Shown here: positions 8,052-16,200 of the stretch, in pieces
Numbering within the stretch: the stretch's first letter is position 1
Layout of the letters: every line of letters starts with the position of its first letter
NCBI RefSeq assembly: GCF_003323745.1
Contig: NZ_QOIL01000018.1
Coordinates: 124,001 to 188,000 of the forward strand
Reading direction: 5' to 3'
DNA length: 64,000 nucleotides
Origin: Sphaerisporangium album
GTDB lineage: Bacteria > Actinomycetota > Actinomycetes > Streptosporangiales > Streptosporangiaceae
The notes under the pieces: generated by a model
The model's input: only the letters and a program-made list of their open reading frames with translations
Database searches by the model: none
What the model was told of the DNA's origin: nothing
Made by a program: the position numbers and the translations under genes

Positions 8052-8642
8052 GTGGTGGAGAGCGCCGAGATCACCGGGACCGGTCCGCTGGCCGGGACCC
8101 TTTCGCGGTACCGGCCGTCCTCGCCGGAGGAGGCCGCCGACCTGGACCGCGTACGCGAACTGCTGGCCACGGGCGGCGACCCGTGGAGCCGTGCCACCCC
8201 CCTGCACGTGACGGCCTCGGCGATGATCGTCGACCCGGCCACCCGCCGGGTGCTGCTGCGCTGGCACGCCCGCCAGCAGGCCTGGCTGCAGGTCGGCGGG
8301 CACGCCGACCCGGGGGAGAACGACCCTGTGCAGATCGTGCTGCGCGAAGGACGCGAGGAGACCGGCCTCGCCGACCTCGCCCTGTGGCCGGGCTCGTCCC
8401 TCGTCCACCTGGTCATCGTGCCGGTCACCGCCGGAGGCCACGAGCCGGCACACCAGCACGCCGACCTGCGGTACGTGCTGCGGACCCGCACCCCCCAGGC
8501 CGCGCGGCCGGAGAACCCCTCGGCGCCGCTGCGCTGGCTGCCGGTGGAGCAGGCCCTGGAGACCACGACCGAGGCCAACGTCCGCGAGACCCTCACCCGG
8601 GTGGAGCACCTGCTGCGCGACGCCCCGGCCGGCGCCGGCTGA
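8052..8642 (+). CDS. NUDIX hydrolase
   Basis: Predicted nucleoside-diphosphate-X pyrophosphatase, about 196 residues. The full NUDIX box Gx5Ex7REUxEExGU runs from GGHADPGEN to REGREETGL (about residues 80-103), after a typical leading strand AWLQVGGH. GTG at 8052 or 8055 can start it; the purine-rich GGGGGAG favours 8055. The substrate cannot be told from sequence. Confidence 0.88.
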   Translation: MVESAEITGTGPLAGTLSRYRPSSPEEAADLDRVRELLATGGDPWSRATPLHVTASAMIVDPATRRVLLRWHARQQAWLQVGGHADPGENDPVQIVLREGREETGLADLALWPGSSLVHLVIVPVTAGGHEPAHQHADLRYVLRTRTPQAARPENPSAPLRWLPVEQALETTTEANVRETLTRVEHLLRDAPAGAG

Positions 8643-8668
8643 CCCGCGACCACACCCGCGCACGGACC

Positions 8669-8699
8669 GAGGCCGCACCCGGCGTACGGGTACGGCCTC
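8669..8699. terminator. Bidirectional terminator hairpin
   Basis: GAGGCCG/CGGCCTC outer stem, one mismatch, then ACCCG/CGGGT inner stem with loop GCGTA. It lies in the 90-bp gap between the convergent NUDIX and chitinase genes. Confidence 0.75.
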
Positions 8700-8733
8700 G
8701 ACGCGGGCACACCAGCGCTCGCCGGCCAAGGTG

Positions 8734-10578
8734 CTACGGCAGGGTCGCCAGGTGCGGCTTGACGGTCCGGGAGAAGCTCCAGTTGTTGGACGCGTCCCAG
8801 TTGATCGACCAGGTCATCGCGCCGCGGATCCCCGGGTAGGTGCGCGGCGGGACGAACGTCCCGCAGTTGACCCGCTTGGCCAGGCAGTCCAGCGCGCTGT
8901 TGACCAGGGACGGCGCCACGACACCGCCACCGGCCGCGCCCGGCCCCGCCGGCAGGCCCAGCGCCACCTGGTCGGGCCGCAGCCCGTTCTCCAGCTGGAT
9001 GCACGCCAGCGCCGTCATGAAGTTCACGGTGCCCTGGCCGTAAGCCTGCGCCTGGTCACAGCCCAGCATCGACCCGGAGTTGTAGAACTGGGTGTGCACG
9101 ACGGTGAGGATGTCCTTGATGGCAAGCGCGAGCTGGAAGTACCCCATCCCGGTCGACTGCATGTCGATGGTCTGCGGCGCCATCGTGATGATCAGATCCG
9201 CTCCGGCCTTCGTCCGCAGCTTGCGCAGCGCCTCGGCCATGTAGGTGGGGTTGAGCCCGTTCTCCAGGTCGATGTCCACCCCGTCGAACCCGTAGGTCTG
9301 CATCAGGGCGTAGGCGCTGTCGGCGAACGCGGTCGCCGCCTGCGAGCTGGCCACCTGCACGCGGCCGAGCTCGCCGCCCACCGACAGGATCACCTTCTTG
9401 CCCCGCGCGTGCAGGGCCTGGATGTCGGCCTTGAACTGCGCCTCGGTGTACCCGCCCACCGCGCTCGCCAGCCCGGGGTCCAGGTGGAAGGACAGCTGAC
9501 CCGCGGTCGAGGTCGCCTCGGCGAAGGCCACCGCGATCAGGTCGTACTCGTCGGGCACCGCGCCGAGCTTCAGTTCCACGGCCGGGTTGACGAAGTTGTG
9601 CCAGTACCCGGTGAGGAAGTGCTTGGGAAGCGGCCCGCCGCCGGTGCATCCGGTGGTGGTGGCGGTCACCGGGTCGCTGGCGGGGGACTCGCCCTGGGCG
9701 TTGTACGCCTTCACCGTGTAGGTGTGTGTCTCGCACGCGCCGAGGGAGGCGATCGTGGCGCTGGTGCCGGTGACGGTGGCCTTGACCGCGGTCCCCTCGT
9801 ACACGCGGTACCCGGTCACCGTGCCACTGGACGCGGCCCACGACAACGCGATCGACGAGCCGGTCGTGGTCGCGGCGGGCGTGCCCGGCTTGCCGGGCAG
9901 GGTGCCGGTGCATCCGGTGGTGGTGGCGGTAACGGGGTCGCTGGCGGGGGACTCGCCCTGGCCGTTGTACGCCTTCACCGTGTAGGTGTGGCTCTCACAG
10001 GTGCCCAGCGCGCCGATGGTCGCGCTGGTGCCGGTGACGGTGGCCTTGACCGCGGTCCCCTCGTACACGCGGTACCCGGTCACCGTGCCACTGGACGCGG
10101 CCCACGACAACGCGATCGACGAGCCGGTCGTGGTCGCGGCGGGCGTGCCCGGCTTGCCGGGGACGGACGGGTCGGTGGTGCCGCCGCAGGACGCGCCGTT
10201 GAGGGTGCAGTTGGCGGGCACGGCCGAGCCGGGGCTGGCGATGAACCCGAACGTGGCCGAGGCGCCGGGGGCGATGGTGGCGTTCCAGCTGAGGTTGGTG
10301 AAGGTGAACCGCTGGCCGTTGCGCGACATCGAGGCGTCCCACGAGGAGGTCACCGCGGCCCCCGACGGCAGGTCGAAGGCGACCGACCAGCCGTTAATGG
10401 GGGTGGTGCCGCCGTTGTTGATCGTGTAGGCGCCCTGGAAGGCCGACCCCCACTCGGAGGTCTTGACGAAGGTCGCGGTGGGGGAGGCCGCGGCGGCGGC
10501 TCCGGGTGTGGGGAGCACGACGGCCGCGGACAGCAAGAGGGTGAGGAGCAGGACGAGGGGATTTCGTTTGGGGCGCAT
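8734..10578 (-). CDS. Secreted chitinase: CBM2 - FnIII - FnIII - GH18
   Basis: Extracellular endo-chitinase, 614 residues from the ATG at 10578. Signal peptide about 1-31. A CBM2-like beta-sandwich (about 33-135: NGWSVAFDLPSG, Cys pair) is followed by two almost identical fibronectin III modules (about 140-220 and 228-308), then a GH18 catalytic domain. The GH18 domain has HFLTGYWHNFVNP at its start, the SVGG strand and the catalytic DGVDIDLE (DxxDxDxE), ending MTWSINWD. A perfect 17-bp palindrome lies 57 bp upstream and is a likely substrate-responsive operator. Confidence 0.95.
   Translation of the reverse strand: MRPKRNPLVLLLTLLLSAAVVLPTPGAAAAASPTATFVKTSEWGSAFQGAYTINNGGTTPINGWSVAFDLPSGAAVTSSWDASMSRNGQRFTFTNLSWNATIAPGASATFGFIASPGSAVPANCTLNGASCGGTTDPSVPGKPGTPAATTTGSSIALSWAASSGTVTGYRVYEGTAVKATVTGTSATIGALGTCESHTYTVKAYNGQGESPASDPVTATTTGCTGTLPGKPGTPAATTTGSSIALSWAASSGTVTGYRVYEGTAVKATVTGTSATIASLGACETHTYTVKAYNAQGESPASDPVTATTTGCTGGGPLPKHFLTGYWHNFVNPAVELKLGAVPDEYDLIAVAFAEATSTAGQLSFHLDPGLASAVGGYTEAQFKADIQALHARGKKVILSVGGELGRVQVASSQAATAFADSAYALMQTYGFDGVDIDLENGLNPTYMAEALRKLRTKAGADLIITMAPQTIDMQSTGMGYFQLALAIKDILTVVHTQFYNSGSMLGCDQAQAYGQGTVNFMTALACIQLENGLRPDQVALGLPAGPGAAGGGVVAPSLVNSALDCLAKRVNCGTFVPPRTYPGIRGAMTWSINWDASNNWSFSRTVKPHLATLP
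9641..10168. repeat. Tandem 264-bp direct repeat encoding FnIII modules
   Basis: Units 9641-9904 and 9905-10168 are near-identical at the DNA level (offset 264 bp, 88 codons) and encode the two fibronectin III domains. The high silent-site identity points to a recent duplication or gene conversion. Confidence 0.85.
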
Positions 10579-10634
10579 GGGGGTCCTCAGCCTGTGGGGG
10601 ACAGGGGTGCAGCGTGTCGGGGTCACGCTTTCTT

Positions 10635-10651
10635 TTAGGAAAGTTTCCTAA
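10635..10651. promoter_or_regulatory. Perfect 17-bp operator-like palindrome before chitinase
   Basis: TTAGGAAAGTTTCCTAA is a perfect palindrome around a single central base, 57 bp upstream of the chitinase ATG. Position and symmetry suit a repressor operator. It differs from the DasR-type dre consensus, so the regulator is not identified. Confidence 0.65.
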
Positions 10652-11134
10652 GAGTTGTCGTGATCGTAGCTTTGACACCCGACCCGTCACAAGGCCTAAA
10701 ACCACACCCCCCGCGATCGAGAATCCTCACCCTCCACCGCGCGAACCCCGTCGATCCCGGCCCCGCGGGCGCCTCCGCCTGGACCGGCCGGGAGCCCCGC
10801 ACACCTCTTCACACGCGCGGGGCCGGGGGAGAGGCGCCCACCCCGACGGCCGGCGCGCACCGCCCCAGGGCGGAAGCCGGGACGGGAAGCACCGGACCCC
10901 CGGCGCTCCCCGAGAAAGAAGGTGCACACGAGTGCCCGCCGGCGTTCGAACACGGCGCGGACCACCGAACCGCATCGCCGTCGTGACCGGGCACGGATCC
11001 CGTCGCCAGCACATCCGGCGTGCCTCACAGAGCGGGAGGAATGACGGCACCCGCCGCATGCGGAGCCCGAGAACTCCAGGGACGTCCCGAGCGTCGCCGG
11101 CGGCCTCCCGGCGGCGCTGGGGGGGGTGCTCATG
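10652..11134. other. No gene recognised
   Basis: About 480 bp upstream of the chitinase palindrome. Open frames here lack family motifs and show mixed codon use. I see no coding or RNA signal. Confidence 0.5.
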
Positions 11135-11164
11135 TTTGATGCATAAGTGCGATTATGCATCAAA
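11135..11164. repeat. Perfect 12-bp-arm palindrome
   Basis: TTTGATGCATAA, six-base spacer, TTATGCATCAAA. It overlaps the outer end of the left 45-bp inverted repeat. The core ATGCATAA recurs at 11917-11925, and a GTGCATAA copy lies at 11698. Confidence 0.75.
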
Positions 11165-11928
11165 TACTCGGAAACGGCCTGGCAGAAGACGGTACGCCGC
11201 ACCCTGATCAGACCCGCACAGCACCCGCACGGCAAACGACCGCCACCACGCGCCGCCAGACCTCGACACCGGCCCTTCCAGGTTCAGGCCGCACAGATGC
11301 CGGCATGCCGAGGCCGGGCCAGATCGCGGACACGCGCGGTGGACAGCGCGGTCGACGGTCCCGCGACCGCCTTCGAGAGCCTGAAGTCGCGTGACCGGCG
11401 CTCCCTGGGGCGCGGCACCCCGTCACCTCACGCGTCCGGCCTTCCCGAGCCGGCCTGGAGTCCCATGCGGATCTTCTTCGAGGTCCGCGCCCCTCCGTAT
11501 GCCGATCCACGTCTGTCGATCATGGAGTGGCCGATCACGCCGGCGCGTCAGGCGGCACCCCAGTGATCCCGGCGGCATGAGAGGACGAGGAACTGCGTAT
11601 AGATGCGAGCGACCGGATACGCCTATATGGCGCTGACCAGCGCGAATATCATTTAACCCTACAGAAGGTGGATTCTGTTCTGTTAGAGACGTACCAGTGC
11701 ATAACACCCGCAAGTGAGCTGCCGTCCAGCCTCGGGTTCGGGATCCCGCCCCTGTCCCCCAAGTAGCTCTGGCCCATGATCGCGTCCCCGCACACCGACC
11801 CCGCCGATACAATCCCCGCCCCGTCGAACGTGCCGGCTCTCCAGCACTCCGTTGGCAGCCGGCCCCGCTCCCCCTCATTCGGCACCGTCTTCTACCAGGC
11901 CGTTTCTGACTGTTCGATGCATAACCGC
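11149..11928. mobile_element. 780-bp element bounded by 45-bp inverted repeats (transposase-less)
   Basis: 11149-11193 and the reverse complement of 11884-11928 match over 45 bp with about six mismatches, sharing GAAACGGCCTGG and AGAAGACGGT blocks. The roughly 690-bp interior has no recognisable transposase. One minus-strand frame (11885-11649, 78 codons) has high GC3 in its first two thirds but no family motif. This could be a MITE-like or decayed IS, or two copies of an inverted regulatory site. No target duplication was identified. Confidence 0.4.
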
Positions 11929-12147
11929 GCCATTGACGGCGTCGCCTTCCACTCCCCTGGCAGGCTCTAACGCCGTATTATCCCGCCGCCCCGGTGGCAT
12001 GTACGCGGTGGTGCGGGCGCACGCTACTGGCCGCCGCAAGCCACGACCGCACGGTGCGACGAGCCCACCAGCGACCTCTGGGTACGCCGCCCGGAGGCCC
12101 TCGCCGGGCGGCTCGCGGACCAGGCCGACATGACCCCCTCGCGGGAG

Positions 12148-12807
12148 TCACATGCTGCGAAGGACTGAGACCACGATGCCCAGCACCACGGCGTCGTCAC
12201 CGTCGAGGACGTCGTAGGCGGGGTTGCGCGGTTCGAGATGGATGTGCCCGTCGCGCCGGCGGTACACCTTGACGGTGGCCTCGCCGTCGATCATCGCGGC
12301 GACGATCTGGCCCGAATGCGCCTCGGGCTGGCGCCGTACCACGACGATGTCGCCGTCGCAGATCGCGGCGTCGATCATCGAGTCGCCCCGCACACGAAGC
12401 CCGAACACGGTGCCACGCCCGGTGAGGCCGCGGGGCAGGGTCAGCACGTCGTCCACGTGCTGGTCGGCCGCGATGGGAGTGCCCGCGGCGATGTCGCCGA
12501 CCACGGGCACGGCCACCAGGTCGCCTGCCGGTTCCGGCGCCGAGTGCCGCAGGAACAGGCGCACGTCGATCGGCCGGGTCATCGTCGTGCCCCGGCGCAG
12601 GAACCCCTTGTCCTCCAGGCTCTTCACGTGTCTCGACACCGACGATGACGACCGCAGCCCGACCGCGTCGCCGATCTGGCGCGTGCTCGGCGGATAGCCG
12701 TACCTGACCACCCAGTCCCGGATCGCGGCCAGGATCCGCTGCTGGCGCCGCGGCAGGGAGGAGAAGTCCAGGTACTCGAACGGGTCAGGATCGTCGTGGG
12801 TGGTCAT
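12148..12807 (-). CDS. lexA: LexA-family SOS repressor (probable second copy)
   Basis: 219 residues from the ATG at 12807. The N-terminal winged helix reads PSTRQIGDAVGLRSSSSVSRHV (about 41-62). The C-terminal S24 autoprotease has cleavage site A108-G109 (DIAAGT), catalytic Ser143 in GDSM and Lys180 in ATVKVYRR, all intact. Sequence around the dimer region departs from the usual actinobacterial LexA (for example QHVDDVLTLPRGLTGRG). No TCGAAC-N4-GTTCGA box is seen just upstream, so it may be a paralogue with its own operator (inference). Confidence 0.88.
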   Translation of the reverse strand: MTTHDDPDPFEYLDFSSLPRRQQRILAAIRDWVVRYGYPPSTRQIGDAVGLRSSSSVSRHVKSLEDKGFLRRGTTMTRPIDVRLFLRHSAPEPAGDLVAVPVVGDIAAGTPIAADQHVDDVLTLPRGLTGRGTVFGLRVRGDSMIDAAICDGDIVVVRRQPEAHSGQIVAAMIDGEATVKVYRRRDGHIHLEPRNPAYDVLDGDDAVVLGIVVSVLRSM

Positions 12808-12886
12808 CTGGGAAATGGTAGAGGCCGGAAACCTCCGCGTGCGGGCGGTGTGCTGATCCCCTCGCGTACGCGGCGGGCGCGAGCCG

Positions 12887-13143
12887 GTTCTGCAGGTGCT
12901 CGTGCGGGGACAGCAGGACGCGGCCGGTGAGCGTGGCGGCTTCGCGGTGTACGGCCACTCGCCCGTCACGCGCTGCGCGCCGAGCGTGTGGGACCCGCTC
13001 GGCGTCACGTAGCCGAGGAGCGCGTCACGCGGTTCACCGCGGCCCTGGCGGGCGCCCGGGTCGACTCCTGCCATCGTGTCTGGTTCGAGCTCCACGAAGA
13101 CCTCATCGCCACGCTCGGCCTCGACCGGCACGCGCACCCCTGA
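12887..13143 (+). pseudogene. Frameshifted gene remnant, unknown function
   Basis: Two consecutive plus-strand stretches have near-total G/C third positions. The first, 12887-13012, ends VWDPLGVT and a TAG. The second, in a shifted frame from about 13012 to a TGA at 13141, ends VWFELHEDLIATLGLDRHAHP in two overlapping pieces of readable coding sequence. No start codon with a ribosome-binding site is seen. I do not recognise the family; it reads as a decayed gene with a frameshift near 13005-13012. Confidence 0.5.
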
Positions 13144-13305
13144 GCCCACGCTCCGCCGCCCCGCCTCCTCAATGGCCCTGTGGTCACCTGTCAGGTACGC
13201 CACCGAGCAATCGGTGCTGGTGCGGCCGGGGGGTTGGACTGGTGTGGCGCCGTGTCGTTGAATCGGGGGGTGGCTTCGGTGGCGCCTGCTGGTGATGACC
13301 GTGAG

Positions 13306-13860
13306 ATGGACATGGGGTTGGTCCTGCACGTTCCCGGGCGGGAAGGGGTGGCGCCGCTGCTGTTGCGGGTGTGGGCGGCGGGGGACGTCCCGGAGCTGAT
13401 CGAGGCCTATCGCGATCCGGTGATGCTGCGCTGGACCAGGTTCCACGTCCGGGACGAGCGTGATGCCGGGCAGTGGCTGGAGAAGCAGTGGAAGGGGTGG
13501 CGGGATGGCGACCGGTTGAGCTTCGCGGTGACCGAGCCGGACCCGGGGACCGGGGTCCATCGTCTGGTGGCGAACGTGGTGGTGAAGGGCCTGGTCGCGG
13601 GCGCGTCGTTCGCGGAGGTGGGTTACTGGACGGCTCGGGCGGCGCGTGGGCGGGGTGTGGCGGGGCGGGCTCTTGAGGCGTTGACGACCTGGGTGTTCGA
13701 GGCTCGGGGGCTGGAGGGCCTGCGTCTGCTGCATGAGGTGGGCAATCTGGCGTCGTGCCGTGTGGCGCGGAAGTGCGGGTACGTGCTGGAAGGGGTCGTG
13801 CCGGCCACGCCTCCGTTTCCGTGCGACGGGCACGTGCACGTCCGTCGCGCGCCGTGCTGA
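13306..13860 (+). CDS. GNAT-family N-acetyltransferase
   Basis: 184 residues from the ATG at 13306 (an ATG also at 13312). RimJ/RimL-like fold: LLLRVWAAGDVPELIEAYRDP at the start, the acetyl-CoA loop FAEVGYWTARAARGRGVAGRALEAL and the closing LEGLRLLHEVGNLASCRVARKCGY in pieces typical of the family. The acceptor is unknown; members acetylate protein N-termini or small amines. Confidence 0.88.
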   Translation: MDMGLVLHVPGREGVAPLLLRVWAAGDVPELIEAYRDPVMLRWTRFHVRDERDAGQWLEKQWKGWRDGDRLSFAVTEPDPGTGVHRLVANVVVKGLVAGASFAEVGYWTARAARGRGVAGRALEALTTWVFEARGLEGLRLLHEVGNLASCRVARKCGYVLEGVVPATPPFPCDGHVHVRRAPC

Positions 13861-13945
13861 CCCCGCGCCGGGGTGGCGCCCCTCTCCCTGTGGCGCGCGC
13901 CGCGGCGTGGGGTGTCACTGCCCCGCCCTGGGTGTGGGGTGGGGG

Positions 13946-14248
13946 TCAGGGTCTGGGGCGTGTGGCGAGTACGTCCAGGTAGTGCTGGTTGTACATCACG
14001 CCGAGGGTGTCCCCGAAGGGGTCGGTGACGGATGCGGTGACGAATCCAGGGCGGTCGACAAGGCCGCGTTCACGCTGTGCGCGGTGCGGTCGGCGGCGGC
14101 GCCCTGGTCTTCGTCGGTGACGTCGCAGACCAGGGAAGTCCTCCAGGTCCAGGGTGAGCGGGAGCAGAGAGGCCAGGTCACGGGCGGCGGGGCTGCCGTT
14201 CAAGGTGGCGTCGACAGGCTGCCCGTCGAGGGTGAAAGGGACGTCCAT
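13946..14248 (-). pseudogene. Chimeric remnant: cyclophilin-like N-part joined to a VOC C-part
   Basis: From the ATG at 14248, the first 40 codons (MDVPFTLDGQPVDATLNG, AARDLASLLPLTLDLEDFP) match the start of small bacterial cyclophilin-like proteins. The middle reads coherently only in another frame (CDVTDEDQGAAADRTAH). The last 37 codons return to the first frame and match the C-terminus of a glyoxalase/VOC protein (FVTASVTDPFGDTLGVMYN). It looks like a deletion fusion of two neighbouring genes with frameshifts, and is probably non-functional. Confidence 0.6.
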
Positions 14249-14428
14249 TGCGCTGTTCCTCGCGGACGGTGCGGAGGATGTCCCGCGCGGCGCGGTCGGC
14301 CGACGGGATGAGGCGGACGGCTCGGCTGGCGCGGTCACTGCGGCAAGACGAGGGAGGCGCGCGGCATGGACGGTCACTGTTCTTTCCGTCGTGTTAGCGG
14401 CTCGGCGTCGTGCTCGCAGAGCCGGGAG

Positions 14429-14839
14429 TCAGGCGGTGTCCGGGGCGGCGGCGTACTCGGCGTCGGTGACGGGGGTCAGCCAGTGCACGACATCGTGGTC
14501 GGCGTCGCCTTCGTTGATGGCCAGGTGGACCATCAGCCGGTTCGGTGCGGCGCCGTGCCAGTGCTCCTCATCGGCCTCGAACAGCACGCGGTCACCGGGC
14601 CGGATGACCTCGACCGGTCCGCCCCGGCGCTGGCACAGGCCGATCCCTTCGGTGACGAAGACGGTCTGGCCCAGCGAGTGGCGCTGCCAGTGGGTCCGCG
14701 CCCCAGGCATGAAGTGCACCAGGCTGGCGGTGACCCGGGACGGGGCGGGCGCCGCAGCGACGGCGTCGATGTAGACCTCGCCGGTGAACCAGTCCGCGGG
14801 GCCTTTGGTGGTGTCGATCGAGCTTCGCGTGATCTGCAT
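14429..14839 (-). CDS. Cupin-domain protein
   Basis: Small beta-barrel protein, 136 residues from the ATG at 14839. Cupin motif 1 includes HWQRHSLGQTVFVTEG and motif 2 HWHGAAPNRLMVHLAI, with His/Glu metal ligands present. It resembles the carboxymuconolactone-associated/quercetinase-like cupins. It lies 90 bp downstream of the alcohol dehydrogenase on the same strand and is probably co-transcribed with it. Confidence 0.85.
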   Translation of the reverse strand: MQITRSSIDTTKGPADWFTGEVYIDAVAAAPAPSRVTASLVHFMPGARTHWQRHSLGQTVFVTEGIGLCQRRGGPVEVIRPGDRVLFEADEEHWHGAAPNRLMVHLAINEGDADHDVVHWLTPVTDAEYAAAPDTA

Positions 14840-14928
14840 GGTCGTTCCCTTTCCATAGCGTTGCGGGTGAGCCGGCGGGGACCGATGCGCGCGCGGTCGA
14901 GCGGGCGGCTGGGTGGGGCCCGGGTTGG

Positions 14929-15945
14929 TTAAGGCTGGAGGAGGGCCTTGATGGCGCTGCGCTCATCCATCGCCCGGTAGCCCTCGGCGACCTGGTCGAG
15001 GTGGAGGGTGAGGTCGAAGACCTTGCCCGGGTCGATCCGGCCGGTCAGGACGCGGTCGATCAGGTCGGGCAGGTAGCGGCGCACGGGAGCAGGGCCGCCG
15101 CGCAGGCCGACGTGGGAGAAGAACAACTCCTGCCCATCGAGCGCGACATCGTGGGGGACGCCGACAAAACCGACGTTGCCGCCCGGCCGCGCGGAGTGCA
15201 GGGCCTGCCGCATCGCCTCGGCGGTACCGACGCACTCCAGCACGCTGTCGGCGCCGATCCCGCCGGTCAGCTCCTTGATCTGGGCCACACCCTGCTCGCC
15301 GCGCTCGACGACGATGTCAGTCGCGCCGAATTGACGGGCCAGTTCCTGCCGGGGCTCGTGCCGGGACATGGCGATGATCTGTTCGGCGCCCATCTCCTTG
15401 GCCGCGATCACCGCGCACAGGCCGACCGCGCCGTCACCGACGACCACGGCGGTGGAGCCGGGCTCGACCTCGGCGGCGTCGGCGGCCCACCAGCCGGTGC
15501 CCATCACATCCGAGACCGCCAGAAGCCCCGGCCAGAACTCCTGACCGGGCACGCCATCGGTGGCGACGAGCGTGCCCTGGGCGTTGGGGATGCGAACGTA
15601 GTCGGCCTGGCAGGTGCTCATGAACTCCCGGTTCAGACAGCTGGACTGGAAGCCGTTACGGCAGTTGGCGCAGGTGTTGTCCGAGGTCGCGAACGACCCG
15701 ACGACGAACTGTCCCGGCTTCACCGAGGTCACCTGCGATCCGACTTCTTCCACGAAGCCGACGTACTCATGCCCCATCGGATGCGCCGCATCAGTCGGCT
15801 CCGTGCCGCGGTAGGGCCACAGGTCCGAGCCGCACACGCAGGTCACCGCGGTACGGATGATCGCGTCGGTGGGGTGAAGGATCTTCGGGTCCTCCAGCGT
15901 CTCCAAGCGGATATCGCCGGGGGCATGGATCACTGCTCCGCGCAT
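14929..15945 (-). CDS. Zinc-dependent alcohol dehydrogenase (MDR superfamily)
   Basis: 338 residues from the ATG at 15945. The catalytic zinc site has Cys in TCVCGSDLWPYRG and GHEYVGFVEEVG. Structural-zinc cysteines are present, though spread out (NTCANCRNGFQSSCL). The Rossmann loop VVVGDGAVGLCAVIAAKEMGA marks NAD(P) binding. The aldehyde or alcohol substrate is unknown. It is divergent from an MmyB-type regulator, which likely controls it through the palindrome at 16151-16165. Confidence 0.9.
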   Translation of the reverse strand: MRGAVIHAPGDIRLETLEDPKILHPTDAIIRTAVTCVCGSDLWPYRGTEPTDAAHPMGHEYVGFVEEVGSQVTSVKPGQFVVGSFATSDNTCANCRNGFQSSCLNREFMSTCQADYVRIPNAQGTLVATDGVPGQEFWPGLLAVSDVMGTGWWAADAAEVEPGSTAVVVGDGAVGLCAVIAAKEMGAEQIIAMSRHEPRQELARQFGATDIVVERGEQGVAQIKELTGGIGADSVLECVGTAEAMRQALHSARPGGNVGFVGVPHDVALDGQELFFSHVGLRGGPAPVRRYLPDLIDRVLTGRIDPGKVFDLTLHLDQVAEGYRAMDERSAIKALLQP

Positions 15946-16150
15946 GAAGAGGTTCCTTTGCGTGATTAGACGGGTACGCGCCAGCAGGATGCTTGGCGGC
16001 ACCGCGTGCGGTTGGGAGCCCAAGGCGTCAGGTAGCGGACCGCCCGGGCCGGGCGAGAGCCCCTCCGGTCACCGGCTTCACATCCGGCGGGAGCACCACA
16101 CCTTCTAGGTAACACCTCGTGGGCGCGCGTAACCAGGCACGGCCAAGGGG

Positions 16151-16165
16151 TGTACTGGCAGTACA
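16151..16165. promoter_or_regulatory. Palindromic operator between dehydrogenase and regulator
   Basis: TGTACTG-G-CAGTACA is a perfect odd palindrome in the divergent intergenic space, 36 bp before the regulator GTG. It is a likely binding site for that regulator. Confidence 0.65.
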
Positions 16166-16200
16166 TCCCTATAACCGCAGGTAGGACGTACCGTCGAGGG

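Noticed and set aside
9641-10168. Repeat array resembling CRISPR
   Set aside because: Only two long coding repeats in frame; they encode FnIII domains. No CRISPR array or cas gene was seen in the window.
11715-11750. tRNA T-arm-like GGGTTCGGGATCCCG
   Set aside because: No acceptor stem, D-arm or anticodon arm can be fitted around it.
11649-11885. 78-codon minus-strand ORF inside the inverted-repeat element
   Set aside because: Third-position bias holds only for part of it, with no motif or ribosome-binding site. Kept as a note, not called as a gene.
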